Source: Vitreimonas flagellata (GTDB lineage Bacteria; Pseudomonadota; Alphaproteobacteria; Caulobacterales; Aquidulcibacteraceae). From it: a stretch of 64,000 nucleotides of DNA. Each line of letters starts with the position of its first letter. Positions within the stretch are counted from its first letter, which is position 1. The stretch covers positions 841,001 to 905,000 of the forward strand of contig NZ_SBJL01000001.1 in assembly GCF_004634425.1 (NCBI RefSeq), read 5' to 3'. Positions 34,422 to 42,315 of this stretch are shown piece after piece. Position numbers and translations under genes: made by a program. The notes beneath the pieces were generated by a model. The model did not search any database. It was not told the origin of the DNA and saw only the letters and a list, made by a program, of their open reading frames with translations.

Positions 34422-35339
34422 ATGACGTCTGCGACCAATCAACGCCCTATCATTATCAAGAAAATCAAAAAGGGCGGCGGCGGTGGTCACCACGGCGGCG
34501 CCTGGAAGGTCGCGTACGCCGACTTCGTGACCGCCATGATGGCCTTCTTCCTTTTGATGTGGCTGATCAACACCACAAGCCCTGAACAACGTCGGGGTAT
34601 TGCCGAATTCTTCGCCCCAGCGAGCGTCAGCCGGGTCTCCTCAGGTGCGGGCGGTCTCTTGGAAGGCACCAGTTTCGCCGAGGAAGGCGTGCGCCACGGC
34701 CACTCCGCGCCGGTCGCACCCGCCTCGGAGCCGCAATACACCTCGAACGCCGCGTCCGAAGAGGCGTCCGATGGCCAATCCTCTCCGGGCGGCGAGCAAT
34801 CGCCCAGCGCCGAAGCGCTCAACCGCGCCCGCACTTTGCGTGAGAACGCCGACTTCACCCGCGCCGAGATGGCGATCCGTCAGGCCATGAACGACATGCC
34901 CGACATCGCCGAGCTCTCCCGTAACGTCATCATGGAGCAGACGCCCGATGGCCTGCGCATCCAGATCATCGATCAGGAAGGCCGCTCGATGTTCAATCCG
35001 GGCGACGCCGCCCCCAACGATCGCGCACGCCGTTTGCTCGTGGCCATTTCTGGCGTGCTGCAGCAATTGCCGAACCGCATGACCATCTCCGGCCATACCG
35101 ACGGCTCACAGCCCGGCGGCCGTTACGCCTCGAACTTTGAACTGAGCGCCGCCCGCGCCAACGAGGCCCGCCGCATCATCGCCGCCCAAGGCATCCCGTC
35201 CGAACGCTTCTACGAAGTCGCCGGCCGCGCTGACAGCGAACCCATGTTCATTGACGACCCGAGCCTGCCCGGCAATCGCCGCATCGCCATCACGCTGCTG
35301 CGCGAAGCGCCGCCGCTGCCAACCGATCATTCTTTGTAA
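34422..35339 (+). CDS. motB: Flagellar motor stator protein MotB
   Basis: This 305-residue inner-membrane stator subunit has one transmembrane helix with the essential proton-binding Asp34 in KVAYADFVTAMMAFFLLMWL. The periplasmic linker is Ser/Ala/Pro-rich (about 75-145). The OmpA-like peptidoglycan domain (about 165-295) shows MTISGHTDGSQPGG, NFELSAARANEARRII and GNRRIAITLL. The start at 34422 has GGACGGA nearby; an ATG 33 nt upstream is less likely. motA is not adjacent, as is usual in Caulobacter relatives. Confidence 0.95.
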   Translation: MTSATNQRPIIIKKIKKGGGGGHHGGAWKVAYADFVTAMMAFFLLMWLINTTSPEQRRGIAEFFAPASVSRVSSGAGGLLEGTSFAEEGVRHGHSAPVAPASEPQYTSNAASEEASDGQSSPGGEQSPSAEALNRARTLRENADFTRAEMAIRQAMNDMPDIAELSRNVIMEQTPDGLRIQIIDQEGRSMFNPGDAAPNDRARRLLVAISGVLQQLPNRMTISGHTDGSQPGGRYASNFELSAARANEARRIIAAQGIPSERFYEVAGRADSEPMFIDDPSLPGNRRIAITLLREAPPLPTDHSL

Positions 35340-35388
35340 ACCACACCGCCACACGCGGCCTTAACTGGGCCCCGTGCACAATGCGGCC

Positions 35389-35778
35389 ATGTCGACCATC
35401 GTGACCAATTCCCGGCGCGCGGTTCAGGACCATTTTGAACCCGAAGCCATGCTCGATCCCCAAGAGCAACGCCGCTTGCGCGGCCATCTCGATCAGATCG
35501 ACTACGCCGCCTTCGCCGCCAACCGCGAAGTCATCGGCAAAACCCTCGGCGCCACGGACATGGCGAAGTTCGAGCGCTTGGCCGTCTGCGCCGCGCACGC
35601 GCGCGCTGAATGGGTGGGCGCAGCGCTTGCCGTCACCGAACACACGCACACGCCGAGCGACGCCGAGATCGCCCGCCTCGCCGCTTTGCGCACAGCTTAT
35701 GACGAGCTGGCCGAAGCCTACGAAGCCATGCGCCGCATGGTCGAGCGCGGCTATTTGAGCTTCAGCGCAAATAAGTAA
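35389..35778 (+). CDS. Conserved-looking small helical protein of unknown function
   Basis: This 129-residue protein without signal peptide or membrane segment is predicted mostly helical: EQRRLRGHLDQIDYAAFAAN, GATDMAKFERLAVCAAHARA and IARLAALRTAYDELAEAYEA. It lies 50 nt after motB on the same strand. Codon use resembles its neighbours, so it is likely real, but I recognise no family. A motility link is only positional. Confidence 0.6.
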   Translation: MSTIVTNSRRAVQDHFEPEAMLDPQEQRRLRGHLDQIDYAAFAANREVIGKTLGATDMAKFERLAVCAAHARAEWVGAALAVTEHTHTPSDAEIARLAALRTAYDELAEAYEAMRRMVERGYLSFSANK

Positions 35779-35781
35779 GTC

Positions 35782-35859
35782 GGAGCTCGGGTCTTCAGAC
35801 CCGCGTCAGCGCAACCTTTCAGGCCGGAGCAAAAACGCGCGTCTGAAGACGCGCGCTCC
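35782..35859. repeat. Nested palindromic intergenic repeat
   Basis: Two 25-nt arms (35782-35806 and 35835-35859) are inverted copies matching at 22 of 25 positions. Each arm also contains its own perfect palindrome (GGGTCTTCAGACCC and CGCGTCTTCAGACGCG). The arrangement resembles REP/BIME-type elements. It starts four bases after a stop codon, typical of such elements. Confidence 0.75.
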
Positions 35860-36051
35860 ACGCGCTCTATCCCACACCAAACCCCACAAAAACCCAAGCG
35901 CCACAATGCCCGGCGCAAAATCAATCCGCCCCTCCGCCGGCGCGCATGCAATCGCGCCCATGAACCAGATCCCTTCCTCCTCACCAAGCAAAAGCTCGAC
36001 CGCTACGGCGCGGCGCTCTTTGCTTGGCTGGCGTGGGCGGCGTTTCCGGTC

Positions 36052-36444
36052 ATGCGTTTGGGCGTCAACGCGCATCGCAGCAAACGCCTGAAGCGCGTCA
36101 TCGCGCGCTGCGAGCGTTTCGTGCACGCCTTTCTCATCTGCAGCGCGCTCTCGCGCGTGCATCGCGCCAGGCACGCAAGCCCGATCAATGCGGCGCCCGG
36201 CCTCCACATCGGCAAACCACATCTGCGCTTGCTCGCGCGCTCGATGCGCTCGCGCAGCAAGAGCTTCTACAAGCGTATCCTCCACGCGCTGCATAGGTTC
36301 GCGAGCCCTGAGCCTTTCATCGCACGGCTCACGCGCAAAATCCGCAGCGGCGCCCGCTTCCTGAACCTCATCCTGGCGGCGCCGATCGCCGACGCCATCC
36401 GCAGCGCCGAACCGCGCGCCATCGCCTGCGCCGACAGCTCCTAA
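36052..36444 (+). CDS. Probable conserved hypothetical protein, start unclear (possible frameshift)
   Basis: The 130 codons from the first in-frame ATG encode a basic, helical protein ending RAIACADSS. The same frame continues upstream with what looks like real protein: PDPFLLTKQKLDRYGAALFA and AWAAFPVMRLGVN. This upstream part has no ATG, GTG or TTG start back to the stop at 35776. An ATG at 35960 would fit (M-N-P-D-P-F) if one nucleotide were restored after ATGAA. So it is either frameshifted, mis-sequenced, or starts unusually. I recall similar basic proteins in Caulobacterales but cannot name a family. Confidence 0.5.
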   Translation: MRLGVNAHRSKRLKRVIARCERFVHAFLICSALSRVHRARHASPINAAPGLHIGKPHLRLLARSMRSRSKSFYKRILHALHRFASPEPFIARLTRKIRSGARFLNLILAAPIADAIRSAEPRAIACADSS

Positions 36445-36454
36445 TCTTCGGACC

Positions 36455-36507
36455 GCCGGCTTCCAGCCGGCCCAGCACCGCCCAAACCGTGTGAAGCTCC
36501 GCTTCAC
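36455..36507. repeat. Two hairpins after the hypothetical gene
   Basis: GCCGGC-TTCCA-GCCGGC (36455-36471) and GTGAAGC-TCC-GCTTCAC (36491-36507) form short perfect stems. Neither is followed by a T-run, so a role as intrinsic terminator is doubtful; they may be intergenic repeats or slow the two convergent transcripts. Confidence 0.45.
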
Positions 36508-36529
36508 GCGGCCAAACGTGCTGCGCGCT

Positions 36530-38509
36530 TCAATTTCTCGCCGCTTGCACCGCCCGTGACGCGGTTTGCGTGGCGCGCACCCGCGCCAGGATTTCCCGCT
36601 GCGCCCGATCGTTCAGATCGCTGTTGTAGGCGAATTGATTGAACGGCCCACGCACCGCGAACGGAAACACCAAGCCGCCACGCGGCGAACGCGGCGCGAG
36701 CCGCACGTCCAAGCGCCGCTGCGGCAGGTCGATCACGCCGATGCCCGGGATGCGCAGATCGGTCGTGTTGAAGCTCAAATTGTCCGAGCCCAACACGCCA
36801 TCCGCGATCGCGAACGTGGCGGAGAAGCCTTGGAACGGCGTCCGCGCTTCGGGCGCTATCAATTCGCCGCGCAAAGCATTGCGGATCGTCGTCGCCACAC
36901 CGCCGAGATCGACGCCGTGCAATGTGCCAGAGACGACTTCGAGATGCGTTTGGCCATCGACGCCCGCGATCAATTCGCTCTGCGTCGCGCCTTGCGTGAC
37001 GAGGTTCAAGCTCAGTTCCGCGCGGCCCTCGATGCCGCCGAAATTTATCGCGTCGCTCAGGAAGCGCTGCGCGTCCAAGCCGGTGAAAGCCAAATCCTGC
37101 ACGATACGCACACTTGGCTGACGCGCATCGATCTCAAACCGCCCGCGACCGGAGCCGCCATAGAGGCTCGTGTTGTGCAACGTCGCCGCCATGTAGCCGT
37201 CGTTCAGCACCAGGTTCAGCCGCGCACTATCGAGCCGCATGTGCTGAATGAGCACCGCGTGCGTCACCAATTCGAGGTCAGCATTCAGTATGTGCAGGCC
37301 AGACCAATTGATCGGCGTTTCGCTCGCTTCAGCTTGCACATCGAGCGCACGGGGTGCGGCTTCCACCGCAGCGATCTGCGCGTCCGGCGCGCTTTGCACC
37401 GCGTCCGGCATAGCAGCGGCGACTTCCACTTGCTCCACAGCCGGCGCCGGCGGCGCTTGGCCAGAGAGATATGGATTTAGATCAAAGTCAAAGAGCTCAA
37501 GGCGTCCGCTCAGATACGGCTTGTTGCGGAGAGAGGAGAGCACGAAATCGCCACGCCCGCGGATGAGATCAAGCGCAAAGCCCGCGTTCGAGAACGCATA
37601 ACGCCCGCCGCCAATTTCCATGCGGCCCGACACAGCAAACGCCTCAAGCCCCACACCGCCTTGGATCGGCGATCCACCCCAAGCCGCCAGCTGCCGCAAG
37701 CTCGGTCCCGACGCGCGCACTAAGCCCGCAATCTCGCCCGAAGCCGCCAGGGTCTGGCCTTCGAAATGCATGTTCAGCAATTCGCTCTGCACATCGATGT
37801 TCAGCGGCATGCGCTCGCCGCGCGCCAACGCACCAGGCCGCCCCATCTCCAACGCAAGCTCAACTGGCTTGTCGGCGTAACGCACCGAACCGCTGACTTG
37901 CATCGGCTCTTCCATGCCGGCGAACGCGGTGGTCAGATCGACATCGCCAACAACCCAGCCCACACCACGGCGCGCATCGAAGAAGCTCGCTTCGCCATCG
38001 ATGATACGAATTTCACGCAAGCGCGTTTGCGCTACATCGACGGGCGCGGGGGAAGGTGTCGTGGTCGGCGGCGGTGTGGTCGTGGGCGGCGGCGTTTGCC
38101 CCCCCGGCCGGCGCGGCGCGAGAATCCAATTCGGCCGCCCCTCGGCGCTCACTTCGAGCGCAATGTTCGGTCGCTGCAGCACGAGGCGGCTGACCACAAC
38201 TTGGCGATCCAGAAGCGGCCGCAGCTCGACGCCGATATCGATCTCGTCAGCGGTGATGAAAGCGGGCGCGCGGCCGTCCTCCACATTGGCCAACGTCGTC
38301 TGCTCGGCCCGCAGGCCAAGCACTGGCCAGAAGCTCAAGCCGACATCGCCGGCAATCGTCAGGTCGCGCCCGGTTCCGTTCTCAACCGCCCGCTCGACCT
38401 CGGCCCGGATATCCAGCCGCAGGATCAGATAGGCGAGCACACCCGCCCCCAGGATCGCCGCCGAGATCAGGCCGCCACCGATCAGCAGAACCCACCGCTT
38501 CCAGCTCAT
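36530..38509 (-). CDS. AsmA-family inner-membrane-anchored protein
   Basis: This 659-residue protein has one N-terminal transmembrane helix (VLLIGGGLISAAILGAGVLA) and a large periplasmic region of the AsmA/VPS13-like bridge type. AsmA-N features are GRDLTIAGDVGLSFWPVLGL and PLLDRQVVVSRLVLQRPNIA; AsmA-C lies at about 440-640 (GGSGRGRFEIDARQPSVRI ... GVIDLPQRRLDVRLAPRSP). A Pro/Thr-rich linker sits near 135-155. It probably assists outer-membrane lipid or protein homeostasis. The start at 38509 has GGAGAG; it diverges from the CobW gene across 70 bp. Confidence 0.88.
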   Translation of the reverse strand: MSWKRWVLLIGGGLISAAILGAGVLAYLILRLDIRAEVERAVENGTGRDLTIAGDVGLSFWPVLGLRAEQTTLANVEDGRAPAFITADEIDIGVELRPLLDRQVVVSRLVLQRPNIALEVSAEGRPNWILAPRRPGGQTPPPTTTPPPTTTPSPAPVDVAQTRLREIRIIDGEASFFDARRGVGWVVGDVDLTTAFAGMEEPMQVSGSVRYADKPVELALEMGRPGALARGERMPLNIDVQSELLNMHFEGQTLAASGEIAGLVRASGPSLRQLAAWGGSPIQGGVGLEAFAVSGRMEIGGGRYAFSNAGFALDLIRGRGDFVLSSLRNKPYLSGRLELFDFDLNPYLSGQAPPAPAVEQVEVAAAMPDAVQSAPDAQIAAVEAAPRALDVQAEASETPINWSGLHILNADLELVTHAVLIQHMRLDSARLNLVLNDGYMAATLHNTSLYGGSGRGRFEIDARQPSVRIVQDLAFTGLDAQRFLSDAINFGGIEGRAELSLNLVTQGATQSELIAGVDGQTHLEVVSGTLHGVDLGGVATTIRNALRGELIAPEARTPFQGFSATFAIADGVLGSDNLSFNTTDLRIPGIGVIDLPQRRLDVRLAPRSPRGGLVFPFAVRGPFNQFAYNSDLNDRAQREILARVRATQTASRAVQAARN

Positions 38510-38579
38510 GCCGGCTCTCCCCACCTTTGGCCGCACCCTAGCCGCTGGCGTCCGGGGCCGGAATAGCTATCTAGGAGCC

Positions 38580-39626
38580 ATGACCCAACCCGTTCCCGTC
38601 ACCGTGCTCACAGGCTTCCTAGGCGCGGGCAAAACCACCCTTTTGAACCGTATCCTGACCGAGCAGCACGGCAAGAAATACGCCGTCATCGTCAATGAGT
38701 TCGGCGAGATCGGCATCGACAACGACCTCATCGTCGACGCCGACGAAGAAGTGTTCGAGATGAACAATGGTTGCGTCTGCTGCACCGTGCGCGGCGACCT
38801 CATTCGCATCATCGAAGGCCTGATGAAGCGCAAGGGCCGCTTCGACGCGATCCTGGTGGAAACCACCGGCTTGGCGAAGCCCGCGCCCGTGGCGCAGACC
38901 TTCTTCGTGGACGCTGACGTGCGCGCGAAAACGAAGCTCGACGCCATTGTCACCGTGGTCGACGCCAAGCACGTCGCCGGCCAACTCGCGAGCCAGGAAG
39001 AAGCCGCCGAGCAGATCGCGTTCGCCGACGTGATCCTGCTGAACAAGACCGATCTCGTTTCGCCGGAAGAACTCACGGCCGTGGAGCGCCAAGTCCGCGC
39101 CGTGAACGCGACCGCCCGCATCCACCGGATGAATCGCGGCGACATAGCGCTGGATAAAATCCTCGACGTCGGCGCCTTCGACCTGGACCGCGTCACCGAG
39201 ATTGATCCGCACTTCCTGCCCGATCACGATTGCGACGACGCCTGCGCGCATCACCACGATCATGATCACGACCATCACGGCCACGATCACCACCATCATC
39301 ACCATGACGAGCACGACCATGTCGCGGCTTCCGGAATCGCCAGCGTGTCGCTCTCAACTGAGAAACTGATCGATCCGCAAAAGCTACTGCCTTGGTTGAA
39401 TGACCTCACCCAGCAACGCGGCCCGGACCTTCTGCGCCTCAAAGGCATCCTCGCGTTCCCGGACGAACCCAAGCGCTTCGTCGTCCAAGGCGTCCATATG
39501 ATCATTGAAGGCGATACGCAGCGCGATTGGCGCGAGGGTGAAAAGCGCATTTCGCGCCTCGTCTTCATCGGCCGCAATCTTGACCGGGCCGAACTCGAAA
39601 CCGCCTTCGCGGCCTGCGCAGCGTGA
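38580..39626 (+). CDS. CobW/COG0523 G3E GTPase with His-rich metal-binding loop
   Basis: This 348-residue metallochaperone-type GTPase has Walker A GFLGAGKTT (12-20), the metal-binding motif C65-V-C67-C68 in NNGCVCCTVR, GTPase Walker B-region ILVETTGLAKPAPV and NKTD. A very His/Asp-rich stretch (about 218-246, with runs of up to six His) separates the GTPase from the CobW C-terminal domain. COG0523 members deliver zinc or other metals; the loop and CxCC suggest zinc. The ATG at 38580 has GGAG 5 nt upstream. A WD40 gene is coupled by GTGA overlap. Confidence 0.92.
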   Translation: MTQPVPVTVLTGFLGAGKTTLLNRILTEQHGKKYAVIVNEFGEIGIDNDLIVDADEEVFEMNNGCVCCTVRGDLIRIIEGLMKRKGRFDAILVETTGLAKPAPVAQTFFVDADVRAKTKLDAIVTVVDAKHVAGQLASQEEAAEQIAFADVILLNKTDLVSPEELTAVERQVRAVNATARIHRMNRGDIALDKILDVGAFDLDRVTEIDPHFLPDHDCDDACAHHHDHDHDHHGHDHHHHHHDEHDHVAASGIASVSLSTEKLIDPQKLLPWLNDLTQQRGPDLLRLKGILAFPDEPKRFVVQGVHMIIEGDTQRDWREGEKRISRLVFIGRNLDRAELETAFAACAA

Positions 39627-40615
39627 CCGCGCAAGTTTACGAAAACGGCCGCCGCTTAGCGCTCGGCGCGGGCGCGACCTCGATCCACTGGATCGGCGAT
39701 GAGGCCCTCTTTGCACTGAGCGATGGCCAAGTGCTCGCCGCCCCCCGCGAAGGGGAGGCCCGCCGCATCCAGGCGCATGATGGCGTGATCCTAAGTGCGG
39801 CGCTCCATCCAGACGGCAAACGCATCGTCACCGGTGGAGACGATGGCCGCGTTAAGGCCATCGCGCCGAACGGCGATGTGCGCACGCTCACTGAAGGCCG
39901 CAAATGGGTCGATCATCTCGTCACCAGTGCGGCGACCAATCTCATCGTCGCGGGAGTCGGCAAGGAAGCGATCGTTTTCCAAGCCGACAAGGAAACGCAT
40001 CGCTTCGCGTATCCCACCAGCGTCGGCGGCTTGGCGCTTGATGCGAAGGGCCGTCGTCTCGCGGCCAGCCATTATAACGGCGCGACCTTGCGCTACGTGC
40101 TGACGGCCGGCGACAAAGGCACGGCGATGAATTGGCAAGGGTCGCACCTCGCCATCACCATCTCGCCTGACGCGCAATATGTGATCACCGGCATGCAGGA
40201 AAATTCGCTGCACGGCTGGCGTATGCCCGAGAAAACCGATCTGCGCATGGACGGCTATCCGTCCAAGACGCGCTCCTTCTCATGGGACAAACGCGGGCGC
40301 TGGCTCGCCACCTCCGGCGCCAACGCCGCGATCGTCTGGCCGTTCGTCGGCAAGCTCGGGCCACAGGGAAAGCCGCCGCTGCAACCCGGCGAACGCGAGG
40401 CCTTGGTGACAGCGGTTTCATTTCATCCGACTGAAGAAGTGCTCGCGATCGGCTATTCAGACGGCGCGGCCATCGTCGTGCGCTTTGCCGACAGCATGGG
40501 CATGGAGCTTGATGAGCCCGGCGAAGGCGCCGTCACCGCGCTCGCTTGGAGCGCCGATGGCAATCGCATCGCCATCGGCGACGAAGCCGGTCGCGGCGCG
40601 ATCATCGATCTCTAA
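39623..40615 (+). CDS. WD40-repeat protein coupled to the CobW GTPase
   Basis: This 330-residue beta-propeller is made of about seven degenerate WD40 blades (HDGVILSAALHPDGKRIVTG, LALDAKGRRLAASHYNG, LVTAVSFHPTEEVLAIGYSD, AVTALAWSADGNRIAIGDEA). It has no signal peptide, so it is cytoplasmic. The GTG start overlaps the CobW stop as GTGA. This pairing recurs in alphaproteobacteria as I recall; it may scaffold the metal-delivery GTPase. It ends flush with the convergent LysE gene, with no gap. Confidence 0.85.
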   Translation: MTAQVYENGRRLALGAGATSIHWIGDEALFALSDGQVLAAPREGEARRIQAHDGVILSAALHPDGKRIVTGGDDGRVKAIAPNGDVRTLTEGRKWVDHLVTSAATNLIVAGVGKEAIVFQADKETHRFAYPTSVGGLALDAKGRRLAASHYNGATLRYVLTAGDKGTAMNWQGSHLAITISPDAQYVITGMQENSLHGWRMPEKTDLRMDGYPSKTRSFSWDKRGRWLATSGANAAIVWPFVGKLGPQGKPPLQPGEREALVTAVSFHPTEEVLAIGYSDGAAIVVRFADSMGMELDEPGEGAVTALAWSADGNRIAIGDEAGRGAIIDL

Positions 40616-41245
40616 TCACCGCGTCTCCCACGCGAGCCACAGCGCGATTAGCGCAATGCCAATCGCCAGCACACGTCGCGCCGTGGACGCATGTGAGGTC
40701 GCAGCAATCAGCTGACCTGCGCGCGCGGCGCCCAGCACGATCAGACCGTGAATTATAAATGCGACGACGAGGTGCGCCATGCCCAGGATCAGCGCTTGCA
40801 GCCAAAACGCCGCATGATCGTCGGCGATGAAGCCCGGCAGCAGCGTCACATAGAATACCGCGGCTTTCGGGTTCAGTACATTGGCGATGAAGCCGCGCCA
40901 GAACGGCTTGTGATCAGAATTGCCCGCATGACCTGGCGATGTCTCACGCGCGCCGCGCCACGCTTCCCACGCCAGATACAGGAGGTAGAGCACGCCCGCC
41001 CAACGCAGCGCGCCATAGACGAGCGGCGCCGCCGCGATCAGCTCGGCCACGCCAAACACGGCGAGCAGCATGTAGAACGCGAGCCCCGCCGTGACGCCGA
41101 GCACAGCTCTAAAACCGGCCACACGGCCTTCGCTCGCAGAGAGTGCCGCCAGATAGCCCATGTTCGGCCCCGGCGTGAGTTCGATCAAACTCACAGCCAG
41201 TAAGAACGGCACGATCACCGTGGGCTCGACGGGAAATGATTCCAT
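40616..41245 (-). CDS. LysE/RhtB-family amino acid exporter
   Basis: This 209-residue inner-membrane protein has about six hydrophobic helices. The family signature SLIELTPGPNMGYLAALSAS is at the N-terminus and GFIANVLNPKAAVFYVTLLPGF in the middle. It exports amino acids or similar small molecules; the substrate is not predictable. It follows the DUF3137 gene with a 1-nt gap, so they share a transcript. Confidence 0.9.
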   Translation of the reverse strand: MESFPVEPTVIVPFLLAVSLIELTPGPNMGYLAALSASEGRVAGFRAVLGVTAGLAFYMLLAVFGVAELIAAAPLVYGALRWAGVLYLLYLAWEAWRGARETSPGHAGNSDHKPFWRGFIANVLNPKAAVFYVTLLPGFIADDHAAFWLQALILGMAHLVVAFIIHGLIVLGAARAGQLIAATSHASTARRVLAIGIALIALWLAWETR

Positions 41246-41246
41246 C

Positions 41247-42224
41247 TCAGCGCGGTCGCGTGTTTTGCGCCGTGAGCACTTGATCCATCACCTTCACTAC
41301 GTTCGCGATCTCATCGACAATGCGGCGCGCGCGTGAGGGATCGACCAAAGGTTTGAAGAGATCGCCCGGTTCGAAGAGATTGCCGCCTTCGACGGCCACG
41401 AGCAGATCGCCATTCTCGAAGGCGCACCGGATGCGCTTGCCGTGCAAGCCGGTCTCCAGCGCAATCAAGCGCTCCATCATCACTGGATGCAGCAGATAGC
41501 GCGCTTCGACTTGATCCGTGCCCCAGACCTCAAACGCCTTCTCAAACTCCGACGACACAAGCCGCACGCGCTCCAGTTGCCGGCCCTCAATCTTGCCACC
41601 CCCAAAGACGTTGAACACGCCTGCATCGCGCCGCACGATCGTGACGCCCAAGAACTCGATCGGGAAATGCATGCGGATCAGCTGGCCGCGAAACACCGTG
41701 GTGTAGCGCGTGCGCCCTTTACTGTCAGTCGAGCGTTGCTCGAGATGCGCTTCGTAGAGATCAAACGAACAATCCTTGTAATTGCCGTGAAACCAATCTT
41801 CGAACTTGGAGCGCGCAAAACTGGGCACAAGCTGTAGCTGCTGGAGGCGCGGAAACGCGGGCGGGCTGAAACCGCCAAGATAGAACGACGCGCCCATCGC
41901 CTCGGCGATCGCTGCGCAATATTGCTTCTTCAGCGTTTGCCCGATTTTCGCGAGCGGCTGATAGGCGAGCACGCCGCCCACCACCAACACGGCGAGCCCA
42001 AACATGAGGCCGTGCACGATTTGTTGCGTGTAAGCGAACAGCGCGACAGCGATCGCGAGTGCGATGCCGGCCGTAACCCACATCCACTTCTTGAACGACG
42101 CGACCGCCGCGAGCCGATCGGTCTCGTTCGCGACGAAGCACGGCTCGATCCGCTCCTTGTAGAGGCGGTTGAATGTCGCGTCGTCGAGACGGGCGAGGTC
42201 GATCATTTGCGTCTGTGCGTCCAC
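41247..42224 (-). CDS. DUF3137 membrane protein
   Basis: This 325-residue protein has two adjacent transmembrane helices (about 46-92: WVTAGIALAIAVALFAYT and LMFGLAVLVVGGVLAY). The DUF3137 cytoplasmic region follows, recognisable from YCAAIAEAMGASFYLGGF, the SKFEDWFHGNYKDCSFDLYE block, VFRGQLIRMHFP and FEVWGTDQVEARYLLHPVMM. The GTG start at 42224 has AAAGGGA upstream. Function of the family is unknown. Confidence 0.85.
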   Translation of the reverse strand: MDAQTQMIDLARLDDATFNRLYKERIEPCFVANETDRLAAVASFKKWMWVTAGIALAIAVALFAYTQQIVHGLMFGLAVLVVGGVLAYQPLAKIGQTLKKQYCAAIAEAMGASFYLGGFSPPAFPRLQQLQLVPSFARSKFEDWFHGNYKDCSFDLYEAHLEQRSTDSKGRTRYTTVFRGQLIRMHFPIEFLGVTIVRRDAGVFNVFGGGKIEGRQLERVRLVSSEFEKAFEVWGTDQVEARYLLHPVMMERLIALETGLHGKRIRCAFENGDLLVAVEGGNLFEPGDLFKPLVDPSRARRIVDEIANVVKVMDQVLTAQNTRPR

Positions 42225-42315
42225 GGCGAATCCCTTTGGGCCTTCGGGTCGTTCCTAGCCTGCTCTATGTCGCGCGCCTATTGCCACCGGTTTCCGATCG
42301 CGCCAATTTTCGTCC

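Noticed and set aside
35806-36507. A 233-codon minus-strand frame
   Set aside because: It reads through the nested palindrome and a hairpin and is Arg/Ala-rich; the plus-strand frame (36052-36444 with upstream extension) looks more like real protein.
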